From the NCBI GenBank assembly GCA_964462945.1, contig CAYWZW010000039.1:1-48546 (forward strand): a stretch of DNA of 48,546 nucleotides, read 5' to 3'. The notes under the pieces were generated by a model. It was not told the DNA's origin, searched no databases, and saw only the letters and a list, made by a program, of their open reading frames with translations. Positions 24,694 through 33,463 of the stretch are shown in pieces; within the stretch, counting starts at the first letter, position 1; each line of letters begins with the position of its first letter. The stretch is from GCA-020343675 sp964462945. Lineage in GTDB: Bacteria > Planctomycetota > Phycisphaerae > Sedimentisphaerales > Anaerobacaceae. Made by a program: the position numbers and the translations under genes.

Positions 24694-27540
24694 TCAAAGA
24701 GGCTCGCCGTGCGAGATGACGGTCAGTTTCACACGGGGGGCCGGGCCCTCTACGGCGTCACAGGAGAACCGGACCTGATTATCCCCCGCCGAAAGCACAG
24801 GTGTCGCACCATCCGGTGCTACCCTGGCAAGCGTCTCACCCTTTGGGCCGTAGAGTATGCAGTCGCCGCCTTCGCCCCGTGAGATGGCGGCTTCGCCTAT
24901 CTCACGGCGTAAATTGAATTCCAGGAAGCTGCCCGACTGCATCTCAGCCGGGAAGGTTATGGCTTTGCCGTTGAATGTCACGACGGGGTTTTTCACTGTG
25001 CAGGCAGCCAGCGGCAGGGCCTTGATCGGGCCGATGGTGCACTTGGTTAGTTTGTCCTCGGCCAAGCTGTTATACCATACGCTGAGCGACTCAACCGTAC
25101 CAAAATCAATCGTCTCGCGGTAAACGTTGTAGAGCCATTTGTTGTCATTCCAGATGTAGTCGCTCCAGCGGGCCGATTCAGTCTCCACGAGCGTAAAGAG
25201 CCTTGGGCCGGTGAAGTCAACCGTGATATAGCGGTCCGCCACCGCACCGTAGGAAATGTGGCGTGGGCTTTCGAGCCGAATGGCTATGATCTGTCCCCCG
25301 CCGTCGCCCTCGATCCACACGCCAATTGCCTGATGATTTTTCAAATTCAGACATGGCGCGAACTTCCGGTCGAGTCTGGCCCATGCCGCGTTGCGGGGGA
25401 CTTTGCCGGAATTTGTCGCACTGAATATACCTGCGCCTTCCGGTCCGCCCGATGCTTCATTCAGCGATGCAGCAACGCCATCGGCGGTACGCGGCGGCCC
25501 CTCAAACTGGGACGGCCTCGAAAATTCGGCCAAAACTACGTTGTTGGCATCATCATACGATTTTGCAGACATCAATACTTCCAGACGGAGTTTCGCCGGC
25601 TGCTCGCTGAAAGGATTTCGTGCTGTCCATGACAGGCTCCAGGGCTCCGAACTAGAGGCCGTATGCGAGTCATAGTGAGCGGGGCGGAACCGCCACGCTC
25701 CGCTCTTGTCGCGAAAGAGCGAGAACTCTTTTCCCGGCTCACGCAACTTCGCCCTGAGCCTCTCATCGAATGTGTTACCTCGACGAAGTTCCTCACAGGT
25801 GCGGAGGACATCTACCGCCCGGCTAAACAGCGGCACCGCCGTGAGACGATCACGGTCTATCGCACCGGTAAGGGAAATGCCCGCATCCCATCCGATGAGC
25901 TTGGCGCCAAGATACTCGATCACGTCAGGATAGGTTGGCTCAACCTGCGGCGGATTGAACTGCTGGAAATTCCACCAGCCAAAATGCAGAGGCAACAGGA
26001 GCCCCCCGTTCACAGAGGCGGCGTGGATATCAATGAAGCGTTTGTGCCCCCGCTGGGGATAGTCCCACGCCTGCCATCGGGTGCGGAACTGCCAGAAATG
26101 GTGCCACATGGCACTCATCTCCATACCTACCGGTTTCTTGAGATGCTTCTGGATTTCAAAGACGAATTTGTCCGCCCAGTACCAGCACTCGTCTGCCCCT
26201 CGCAAGATGCTGCTGCCGTCGATAGCATCGAGGTAAATTCCGTCGAAGCCGCACGAGTTCACAATGTCCGCATGATTCCTGGCAATCTCTTCAAGAAGCG
26301 ACGACTCCGGATCGGGCACCAGAAGGCCGAAACATTCCTTGAGATGGCGGGCTTGGGCTCCTTTCTGATGGGCAGCCGGCTTCGTTCCGAATGCACCGCG
26401 CCGGACCTTCGTGAATCGCCAGGGCGGCTCTTGACTCACAGCACCGAAGGTAATCAGCTCGTCGCCAATATGGAGTATGACGCTGTTGTGCTCAAAGAAA
26501 CCGGTAACGGTGTTCATGCCGCTTGTGGATTCATTGACTGTGATTTCCGTGCCATTGGAATCAACGGCTTCAGCAAGAGTGAAGGTTCGAAAGGCATCGA
26601 GCCGCTTATCAGGAACTGGAGTAACGTACTTTGACTGCTTGTCGATGAAAAATGCGTAGGTGTGGAAGATGGACCCGATTCCGGCATCGTGTAGGCGTTC
26701 TACAATGCGACGGTAAGTCCCCCATCCTTCAGGCCATTTCGCGCGATTGAGTACGAAATCGCCGAACCGAAAGAATTCCCTTCCGCCGTGGTGGTCGATC
26801 TGGGTCACCCCGAGGTTCTTCGCCATCGCTATCCATTCGTCCACATTTGAATCCGTGAGCGAGCCGAAATTGAACAGATATGAGCCGCGGTTAAACGGTA
26901 CATCGCGCGCCCACGGCCCGGCGACCGTGCAGCGGGGCATCTCATCCGCCTCGGTCAAAACCTGTTTGAGAGCTGTCAGCATCTTCTCCATAGGCATCGC
27001 TACCAGTGCGACCTTGGCCCCTTCCATACCGAACTTGCGGTAGCATAACGCATGCAGACTTGTCTGAAGGGCGGGCAACTGGTTTACCCGTGTGATCAGG
27101 TTCAGGGACAGAGCGCACGAACCGAATGATTCATCCGGCCGACCCTGCAAAGTAAGTGGAACATTCAGGAACACGAGCGATTCGATATTATCACCGCTCA
27201 CCGACTCGACCGCGAAGCGGATGTACGATTCCCGGGACTCGACGTGAAGAACCGCTTTTACATTCACCCTGCTGAACCCTATGGTCAAGCGGTCATTCGC
27301 CAGAAAGGCCGAAGTCGCCGGATATTCCGCGCCGCCGCACCGGACCAGGGCACAGGCTGAGGCTGTATCGCTTCTGAGATAGTCAACTCCCGACGCGCGG
27401 TCGATGAATGCGAGGTTTCTTCCCTCTCCGGAAATGGTGTATCGCATGTGTGCGTTCTCGATCACGATGGGACTCTGTTGTGCACCGCTCGCCGACGAGC
27501 AGGCCACGAGCACGCCAAGAACAACCTGTGCCGTTTTCAT
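24694..27540 (-). CDS. Large secreted TIM-barrel protein, glycoside hydrolase-like, family not recognised
   Basis: The 948-residue protein has a signal peptide (MKTAQVVLGVLVACSSASGA) behind ggag 7 bases upstream, which fixes the start at 27540. Residues about 30-210 look like a beta-sandwich. About 214-530 look like a (beta/alpha)8 barrel, with GVTQIDHHGG, FDGIYLDAIDG (Asp438) and VGMEMSAM (Glu474) as likely active-site strands. An extra beta-rich insertion sits at about 312-387 (ITVNESTSG to WRFTKVRRG). Residues about 630-948 are further beta-sandwich, probably carbohydrate-binding modules. This layout fits a clan D-like alpha-glycosidase, with Asp438 as a possible nucleophile, but I do not recognise the family. 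It is between the isomerase-like and Gfo/Idh genes in one minus-strand cluster. Confidence 0.75.
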   Translation of the reverse strand: MKTAQVVLGVLVACSSASGAQQSPIVIENAHMRYTISGEGRNLAFIDRASGVDYLRSDTASACALVRCGGAEYPATSAFLANDRLTIGFSRVNVKAVLHVESRESYIRFAVESVSGDNIESLVFLNVPLTLQGRPDESFGSCALSLNLITRVNQLPALQTSLHALCYRKFGMEGAKVALVAMPMEKMLTALKQVLTEADEMPRCTVAGPWARDVPFNRGSYLFNFGSLTDSNVDEWIAMAKNLGVTQIDHHGGREFFRFGDFVLNRAKWPEGWGTYRRIVERLHDAGIGSIFHTYAFFIDKQSKYVTPVPDKRLDAFRTFTLAEAVDSNGTEITVNESTSGMNTVTGFFEHNSVILHIGDELITFGAVSQEPPWRFTKVRRGAFGTKPAAHQKGAQARHLKECFGLLVPDPESSLLEEIARNHADIVNSCGFDGIYLDAIDGSSILRGADECWYWADKFVFEIQKHLKKPVGMEMSAMWHHFWQFRTRWQAWDYPQRGHKRFIDIHAASVNGGLLLPLHFGWWNFQQFNPPQVEPTYPDVIEYLGAKLIGWDAGISLTGAIDRDRLTAVPLFSRAVDVLRTCEELRRGNTFDERLRAKLREPGKEFSLFRDKSGAWRFRPAHYDSHTASSSEPWSLSWTARNPFSEQPAKLRLEVLMSAKSYDDANNVVLAEFSRPSQFEGPPRTADGVAASLNEASGGPEGAGIFSATNSGKVPRNAAWARLDRKFAPCLNLKNHQAIGVWIEGDGGGQIIAIRLESPRHISYGAVADRYITVDFTGPRLFTLVETESARWSDYIWNDNKWLYNVYRETIDFGTVESLSVWYNSLAEDKLTKCTIGPIKALPLAACTVKNPVVTFNGKAITFPAEMQSGSFLEFNLRREIGEAAISRGEGGDCILYGPKGETLARVAPDGATPVLSAGDNQVRFSCDAVEGPAPRVKLTVISHGEPL

Positions 27541-27658
27541 AATCGGTCTCCAAACGTCGGGAACCCAAACAGCTTCTTTGGAGTCAAATACCATCGTTCC
27601 CTTTTGTCAAGTTCAAGTTGTTGACCTGCGGATTAGCGGCACAAGCACGGCCAGTCAC

Positions 27659-29224
27659 CTATGCTTCTTCAACTACCTTCCAGCCCATCGCGTCAGCCAG
27701 GGCATAGACCGGTTCCTTCAGGTCTCCGTAGAAAGTGACTCGGTGCCAGCCCCATTGGTCCCACATGGTGAAGAGCTTCTCAATATCGCCGACCGGTTCG
27801 GCCGCCAGCTTCGTTCGGCATGCCCGGTCATTCCGGTCGTTCGCTACGGCTCTACTCTGATGGAACAGTATCTCCTTTCTCTCCTGCGCAATTTCAAGCG
27901 TCGTTGTCATATAACCCAGAGGAAGGATCGAACGCACCGATGCACCTTGCCGGTCCTCCGAATGGGTGAGAATTTCGAACGGGTTGGCATCACCTTCAGG
28001 ACCGAACACTTTGTTTGAAGCCACACAGTGAGCATAGACGATCTGACGCTTCGAAGTGTCGATGACCGGGTCCGAAATACAGCCGGGTCGGCCCTGGGTC
28101 AATGCCGTAATCGCAACCATGGTGGCCGTCGACCGCACATCACATTCGCAGGCACCCACCAGGCCCTCGTTGTTCAGCTCATGGAAGCCCAGGCATGGAT
28201 AGGCATGGATGTGGCCGCCGTAGAAACCGCCCAGGCAGTTCATCGTGATGGCACCGGCCCCATGATTTTTCAACACAGCCTTCATGCCCAGGTACATCGC
28301 GGCTGATGATTCAAGTGTCTCACGTGAAACGTCAATCACCACGGAGGCGTTCTTCTGCCAGCGGTCGGCGACTGCACGAGCCTCGTCCTTGTCCGCAGCC
28401 TTCCACGCATCGTTCACCTCAGCGAAAGACACGTATTCCATCGGGATACCCATAATCGGTTCTGTGGCCCCGGACTTCTGATCACGAACCGCGAGGATTT
28501 TTGACTCCTTCATCCGGCGAATACATTGCTCCGGGGAGATCGTCTTGAGTCTGTCAGGTTTGCAGGCGAGGTCGCCGGGCGTCGGCGTCTGCGCCTTTCG
28601 TACTCGCGCTGTTGCCGCCACGAAATCGGATACCGAGCCGCCTGTCTTTACCCGCTCAAAGCACTTCACGGCTTCGGCCAGGTCCTCGATGCGAGATGAC
28701 GCCACAAAGCCCACGTTTGGTGCCTGGCTGCGGAGGAACCCCGCCGTGTAAACGAGGAATCCGCCGCTTCCGCCATACTGGAAGTCGGCGTAGAGTACGG
28801 GCTTGCCTGAGGTCGCTATCGTCTGAACTACCCGGTTCCAGCAGTTCATCTGATAGACGAGGTAACCGTCAATGGCAGCCGACTTGTCCTCCCCAAGGAT
28901 CTTCTCGGCCTCTTCCGGCCCATTCGCAAGAGAGGACACGAATTCAAAACCAGGGCATCGCTTAACCAGCCCGGTACTGATTTGTTCCATGACGGGCCTG
29001 AAATCAAATCCCTTGTTTGGCCAGTCCGGGCGGTTCTGCTGCGGCTCGTGAAGCGAATACACGATCCGAATTCGCGCTTGCCTCTTTTCTTCATTTGCAG
29101 CCAACACCGCTGGCTTGGCCAGGAGCTCAGCAGCTCCCACGCAGGCTGCACAACCCGCGGTCAGGAATTGCCGCCGGCTCACACCGTGGCACGCACAACT
29201 CGAAGTTAACTTACGCGTTCTCAT
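27659..29224 (-). CDS. Tat-signal L-fucose/L-arabinose isomerase-like protein
   Basis: The 521-residue protein begins with a Tat signal (GVSRRQFLTAG, Arg17-Arg18, then a hydrophobic stretch to about residue 43). The body follows the fucose/arabinose isomerase fold: an N-terminal domain with ADFQYGGSGG (146-155) and a C-terminal domain with TMNCLGGFYGG (327-337), GACECDVRSTATM (357-369, with Glu360 and Asp362) and VYAHCVASN (396-404, His399). These are the places where family enzymes carry metal-binding Glu, Asp and His. Isomerases of this family are normally cytoplasmic, so a Tat signal is odd. The start at 29224 has ggag 8 bases upstream. It is the first gene of the cluster with the unassigned barrel protein and second Gfo/Idh. 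Substrate and activity are unknown. Confidence 0.75.
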   Translation of the reverse strand: MRTRKLTSSCACHGVSRRQFLTAGCAACVGAAELLAKPAVLAANEEKRQARIRIVYSLHEPQQNRPDWPNKGFDFRPVMEQISTGLVKRCPGFEFVSSLANGPEEAEKILGEDKSAAIDGYLVYQMNCWNRVVQTIATSGKPVLYADFQYGGSGGFLVYTAGFLRSQAPNVGFVASSRIEDLAEAVKCFERVKTGGSVSDFVAATARVRKAQTPTPGDLACKPDRLKTISPEQCIRRMKESKILAVRDQKSGATEPIMGIPMEYVSFAEVNDAWKAADKDEARAVADRWQKNASVVIDVSRETLESSAAMYLGMKAVLKNHGAGAITMNCLGGFYGGHIHAYPCLGFHELNNEGLVGACECDVRSTATMVAITALTQGRPGCISDPVIDTSKRQIVYAHCVASNKVFGPEGDANPFEILTHSEDRQGASVRSILPLGYMTTTLEIAQERKEILFHQSRAVANDRNDRACRTKLAAEPVGDIEKLFTMWDQWGWHRVTFYGDLKEPVYALADAMGWKVVEEA

Positions 29225-29474
29225 AATGGTTCTCCACAAATTCGCATCACCATTGCTCTGGTCGCGGTTATTCAACCCGTCGGCCGTTGGGCACAGACTT
29301 CGTTATACGAGATGACCCGAGAAAAGATGACTCGTGCCAAATCCACTGGTCATACTACCGTTTGGTCCTTTTGAATGCAACACATATCGCCGGTCTTGCG
29401 GGGCGGAAATCCTTACAGAAGCTGAGGCTGCCAACGGGTCTTCTCGTCTCTTTGGCCGGCGACAAACAATTTGA

Positions 29475-29632
29475 TTCGATACCATCCCTCGCGTATACTG
29501 TGTCGGGCCATCTGAGACACTGTGGTTTGAGGCTTAGCTGGTGGCGGCAAACACAAAGAAGGACCTTGTCGGCCACCCATCAGGTTTCTGGATGACGCAG
29601 CAGGAGTGACAGAAGTGGGAACCATCGAGCAA
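29475..29632 (+). pseudogene. Remnant of a gene C-terminus plus the start of an M29 aminopeptidase copy
   Basis: Bases 29475-29609 read as a possible protein end with one internal TAG. The following 29615 onward translates as VGTIEQ (GTG start), matching the MGTIEQ start of the intact M29 gene at 32420. After about six codons the similarity stops. This looks like the left half of a duplicated gene junction. It could also be chance similarity outside the 40-bp block. Confidence 0.45.
29593..29632. repeat. 40-bp direct repeat, left copy
   Basis: The sequence is identical to 32398-32437 except for one base (g at 29615 against a at 32420, the first base of the M29 start codon). It contains the end of a reading frame (TQQE, stop), an aggag ribosome site and the first codons MGTIEQ. 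The two copies bracket the GH38-like gene. Confidence 0.85.
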
Positions 29633-29735
29633 CTCGTCCCGGCGGAGGCCCGAACCGGAGTGGGATCGGGACCGCGATTGCATGAGAGGCCGAACTGCGA
29701 TATAAGAGGTAGGTGATGTAAACGAGGATAATCAA

Positions 29736-32414
29736 ATGATGGATAAAAACACCTTCGGCAGACCTGCCCGATCCGGCCCGTCGGCAAACCGCCGGGACGG
29801 AGCAGGCGGGCTCATAGGGCCGGGCTTGCCCCCCTTCGGCGGTGAGTTTATGGCCGAACCGCACCACGATTTAGTCGGTGGGCGAAAACCCGCTCTACGA
29901 AGCTATTCCTGTTCCCTCTGGTTGGGTCTATGGCTTGCGTTTTCCCTCGTTTGCAGCGCCGAGGAGAACAACTCGTCTCGGCCAACGCCCGAGCCGCAGC
30001 GCGACCGGCAATGGACCGTTTATCTGGCCCAAGACAAACATCTTGACTACAACTGGTGCGGCTCAACCACCGAGATCGAGCTGCGGATGGCAGCAGTTCT
30101 TGACTACTTTGTGGATGCAGCCCAACGGGATGAGGCGTGCTGGAACCTCGATGGAACTCTCTGGGACGAGGTCTATCGGCGTCATCGCGGCGACGCCGGC
30201 TGTGTGCGGCTCCACGATGCAATCCGCAAGGGCCGCATTGGTTACGCGGGCAACTACGCCGTGCTCCTGTGGGGTATCCTTGACACGGAAACAGCAATCC
30301 GAGCGTGCTATGGGGCAGTGCCCATCGAACATTCTACGGGCGTGCCGGCGCGAACAGCACTGATCATGGAGAACCCTGGACTTACCTGGGGAATTGCCAA
30401 CGTCCTGACAGAGTGCGGCTTCGATTTTGTCGGCCGGGGGATATACCGGCTTCGGGCGGAGAGTTACAACCCCAACCGCGACGCATACCCGCTGTTCTGG
30501 TGGAAAGCACCGAACGGAAAACGCATCCTCATTCGCTGGGACCTATACGACGATACGAAGAGCTGGGGCGGCTACGCCGAGGCGTTCAGGCTGGCTGAAC
30601 TGGCTGGAGTTCGACCCGATGCAGGTCGTCTCCAGGAAATGGACGTCTGTAATGATCAGGACGTCTTCGAGAAGAGAAAAGCGTATATCCACCAGACCGT
30701 CGCTCGCTACGAGACTTATGGCAATGCCTATCCAATATCGAGCATTCTTCTCCTGGGAACCGGTCACGACGGCTGGATCCGGACGACGGACATCAGCCAT
30801 TTCATTCGGCGCTACAACGCCGATTCGGACGGCAGAGTCCGCCTGATCGACGCGACGTACCAGGACTTCTTTGCGGCCGCAGAGCGCCAAATCCATGACA
30901 AGAACCTCGACATACCAACCTTAACCGGCTCGTTCGGCATCTGCTGGGAGGAGTGGGCAGCACACTTGGCCGGACTGACCAGCCAGTTCCGTGAGGCCGA
31001 GCGCCTGCTCCGGCTTGCCGAGGCGGCGAACGCCTTCGAGAAGCTTGCCCGCCACGCAGATAGCGGGCTTGCAGGGCGTGAGGACGCGAACAAGTCTCGC
31101 TTGATCCGCCACGGCATGGTGCAACTGCTGAAGTTCGCCGAGCACGACTTCGGCGGGACCGACCGACAGCGGGCCGCACTATCGGCCGGGGCCCGAGCCA
31201 GTGCGGTGACCCAGGCAATGGACATCGCCCGTGCTTTGGCGCCGAAGTCCTTGACGACCGCGGCCGTGCCTGCCGGCAGGCAGGCACCACAAGCCGGGGC
31301 ATTCAAGCCGGAGGCAATGACGTTCGAGTGGCGAGGCGGCCGTGTCGTGTTCGACCCGCAGAGATGTGCTGTAATCTCTCTAACGGATGCTGCTGGACGG
31401 TCCTGGGTTCCTGGCGGGCAAGCTGTAGCTTTGGGCGAGTTCAAGCACACGCGGTATCGCAGCCGGGCCCGGCCTGACTCCGTTTTCCCGCAGCCGCTCC
31501 CCGACCCGGCTGAACCGGTCCTTCAAAATCTGGTGAGCCGAAGGGCCGACCACGGAGTGGAGATCATGGCAGACTTCGACCGCTCGGGCTTTCGGGTAGA
31601 GAGCACGTGGCTCTTTCATGCGGCGAATCCCTGGATCGACGTTACATATCGGCTGAAGAACGGATGGTCTGATGATCCTCAGACGGTCGAATTCTGTTTT
31701 CCCTTTGTCATAGACAACCCGACGTACCGGTACGATGCGCCGGCGGTGATTCTAGCGGCCGGACCCAAGCAGGCGGGTGGCGACGATCTGCCCGGGGCCA
31801 ACCCCGAGTTGTACGCCGGATTGACATTTGCCGCCGCCAGCGGGGACGCTCGCACTGCTCTGGTCCTGGCGCCGGATACACTGCTTCTGCGGTTTGGCCC
31901 GAACGCCGTTCGTGCTGCCGACGGCAGCACGTCCGACGTCCCGAGTCTGATCACCTCGATGCCCATGATGAACCTTACCGGCAATGACTGGCAATTCGGA
32001 CAAGGTGGCTGGCACGAGTGGTCGTTCAGCTATCGCATCGTCCTGCTCGACGGAGAGTTTGATCCGGTGCGGGCTATTCAAGAAGCACAAGAATTCGGGA
32101 CGCCGCCGTTCCTGCATGTGCCGGGACAATCCCCGGCTTTGTCCGGCTTGGAAGCTCTCGACATCGACTTCGATAGTGGGCCACTGACGGCTTTCAAAAT
32201 CGCGGAAGATAATCGACGCCTGATCTTACGGTTTTGGAACGTGGTGAACCGCACGGCCTACGGTTCGCTGAAGCTGCCTCCGGGATGGGCACAAGCGGAG
32301 ATTTGCGATGCACTCGAGCGGCCCCGGAAGAAGCTGGACGCTGTTGACGGTCGGGTCCGATTCAGCGCGGGACCTCTGGGGATCCTGACAGTAGCGCTGA
32401 CGCAGCAGGAGTGA
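29736..32414 (+). CDS. GH38-like (alpha-mannosidase-type) secreted glycosidase-like protein
   Basis: The 892-residue protein shows the GH38-type N-terminal metal motif as KHLDYNWCG (His102, Asp104) and the downstream ALIMENPGLTWGIAN (208-222), equivalent to 'WxIDPFGHS'. There the usual nucleophile Asp is replaced by Glu212 if my alignment is right. GHDGWIRTTDIS (about 340-355) may supply the later His. The C-terminal half (about 530-890) is beta-sandwich. The ATG at 29736 has gagg 8 bases upstream; this leaves an unusually long 55-residue lead before the hydrophobic CSLWLGLWLAFSLVCSA. An ATG at 29850 would shorten it. Residues about 511-515 (PAGRQ) derive from a palindromic repeat. The M29 gene follows with overlapping stop and ribosome site. 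Substrate specificity is unknown. Confidence 0.75.
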   Translation: MMDKNTFGRPARSGPSANRRDGAGGLIGPGLPPFGGEFMAEPHHDLVGGRKPALRSYSCSLWLGLWLAFSLVCSAEENNSSRPTPEPQRDRQWTVYLAQDKHLDYNWCGSTTEIELRMAAVLDYFVDAAQRDEACWNLDGTLWDEVYRRHRGDAGCVRLHDAIRKGRIGYAGNYAVLLWGILDTETAIRACYGAVPIEHSTGVPARTALIMENPGLTWGIANVLTECGFDFVGRGIYRLRAESYNPNRDAYPLFWWKAPNGKRILIRWDLYDDTKSWGGYAEAFRLAELAGVRPDAGRLQEMDVCNDQDVFEKRKAYIHQTVARYETYGNAYPISSILLLGTGHDGWIRTTDISHFIRRYNADSDGRVRLIDATYQDFFAAAERQIHDKNLDIPTLTGSFGICWEEWAAHLAGLTSQFREAERLLRLAEAANAFEKLARHADSGLAGREDANKSRLIRHGMVQLLKFAEHDFGGTDRQRAALSAGARASAVTQAMDIARALAPKSLTTAAVPAGRQAPQAGAFKPEAMTFEWRGGRVVFDPQRCAVISLTDAAGRSWVPGGQAVALGEFKHTRYRSRARPDSVFPQPLPDPAEPVLQNLVSRRADHGVEIMADFDRSGFRVESTWLFHAANPWIDVTYRLKNGWSDDPQTVEFCFPFVIDNPTYRYDAPAVILAAGPKQAGGDDLPGANPELYAGLTFAAASGDARTALVLAPDTLLLRFGPNAVRAADGSTSDVPSLITSMPMMNLTGNDWQFGQGGWHEWSFSYRIVLLDGEFDPVRAIQEAQEFGTPPFLHVPGQSPALSGLEALDIDFDSGPLTAFKIAEDNRRLILRFWNVVNRTAYGSLKLPPGWAQAEICDALERPRKKLDAVDGRVRFSAGPLGILTVALTQQE
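31267..31282. repeat. Palindromic repeat inside the GH38-like coding sequence
   Basis: The perfect 16-base palindrome tgcctgccggcaggca, within gtgcctgccggcaggcaggc, is translated as VPAGRQAPQ in a linker between barrel and sandwich. The same core occurs between genes at 20132-20151. 'PAGRQ' peptides are a common by-product of such repeats in draft genomes. Confidence 0.7.
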
Positions 32415-32437
32415 CAGAAATGGGAACCATCGAGCAA
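32398..32437. repeat. 40-bp direct repeat, right copy
   Basis: This is the right copy of the sequence at 29593-29632, with one mismatch. It spans the stop codon of the GH38-like gene (32412-32414), the ribosome site of the M29 gene and its first codons. Confidence 0.85.
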
Positions 32438-33433
32438 GGCGTGAGGCAGGCGGTGGAGAATTGTCTGAGAGTCAAAGCAGGCGAGAGTGCCGTCATTATT
32501 ACCGACGCCCAAACGCGGGAAATCGGCTTAGCTCTCAAAGCGGCCATAGAAAAGGTCGCCCGCAAAACTCAATTCTTTGTGATGGAGGATTTCGGTGAAA
32601 GACCGATTGGGTTTCCAGAAGCCATAGAAGAAGCCATCAAGGTCGCAGATGTCAGTGTCTATGCCGCCCAGGGAGCCAAAGGCGAACTCCAGACCTTCCG
32701 GATGCCGATGCTCAAAGCAATCGAAGCCAATGTCAAGCTCAGACACGCCCACATGATCGGGATTACACCGCAGATCATGAAAGATGGGATGTGCAGCGAT
32801 TACAAAGAGATTCAGCGAGTCAGCAGGCTCGTTTATGAGAAGGTTAGAAAGGCAAACAAGATCAAAGTGGTGACTGAAAAAGGGAACAATTTTGTAGCCG
32901 AATTCACGCGGGAACTCAAATGGATCGTCAGCGACGGTGATATTACCCCAGGCATATGGAAGAACCTTCCTGACGGCGAGGTGTTTACGTCCCCTCTGAA
33001 TGTCAATGGCAGGGTCGTTATCGACGGCTGTCTCGGCGATTTTTTTACTGAGAGATACGGTTCCCTTGAGACTGCGCCCGTCATCATTGAGGTTGTCGAT
33101 GGCCGGGCCATAAAGGAAAGCGTCCAATGCAGCAATGAAGAGCTCCGGAACGAGCTCAGCAGATACGTTTTTGAAACCGATGAAAACAGCAACAGGGTAG
33201 GCGAATTTGCCATCGGTACGAACACCGGCCTGACCGAGCTGATTTACAACCTGCTTCAAGATGAGAAGTTCCCCGGCGTACATATTGCGTTTGGCAGCCC
33301 CTTGCCGGGTAAAACCGGCGCTAAATGGGACAGCAAAGCACACGTGGACGGCGTCATCAAGAAGCCAAGTATCTATGTGGATGGCGAAATGCTCATGGAC
33401 CGAGGCGCATTCCGCTTTCCCGAATTCACGTAA
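32420..33433 (+). CDS. M29-family (thermophilic-type) metallo-aminopeptidase
   Basis: The 337-residue protein is an AmpS/PepS-type leucyl aminopeptidase relative. The visible dinuclear-metal positions are Glu187 (PDGEVFTSP), Glu262 (GEFAIGTN), His288 (HIAFGS), His308 and Asp310 (HVDGVI). Family members have about 370-410 residues, so this one is shorter, mainly before the C-terminal domain. The start is ATG 32420, with caggag 9 bases upstream; the GTG at 32411 lies too close to that site. It begins 5 bases after the GH38-like stop. By eye the gene has lower GC than its neighbours. No signal peptide is seen, so it should be cytoplasmic. It probably trims peptides. A convergent M20 dipeptidase follows, 30 bases after its stop. 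Confidence 0.85.
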   Translation: MGTIEQGVRQAVENCLRVKAGESAVIITDAQTREIGLALKAAIEKVARKTQFFVMEDFGERPIGFPEAIEEAIKVADVSVYAAQGAKGELQTFRMPMLKAIEANVKLRHAHMIGITPQIMKDGMCSDYKEIQRVSRLVYEKVRKANKIKVVTEKGNNFVAEFTRELKWIVSDGDITPGIWKNLPDGEVFTSPLNVNGRVVIDGCLGDFFTERYGSLETAPVIIEVVDGRAIKESVQCSNEELRNELSRYVFETDENSNRVGEFAIGTNTGLTELIYNLLQDEKFPGVHIAFGSPLPGKTGAKWDSKAHVDGVIKKPSIYVDGEMLMDRGAFRFPEFT

Positions 33434-33463
33434 GCTCCTCCGGCAATTAACCAATCAACTGAT

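Larger units (their letters stand above)
29225..29735. other. Gene-free stretch with decayed coding remnant
   Basis: No intact gene is seen over about 510 bases. On the plus strand, the frame ending at the TGA 29607-29609 reads like a protein C-terminus (TIPRVYCVGPSETLWFEA, stop, LVAANTKKDLVGHPSGF, WMTQQE). It is interrupted by a TAG at 29535-29537 and is open upstream only to a TGA at 29472-29474. It runs directly into the 40-bp sequence that recurs at the end of the GH38-like gene. The ribosome site for the GH38-like gene is at 29724-29727. Confidence 0.5.
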
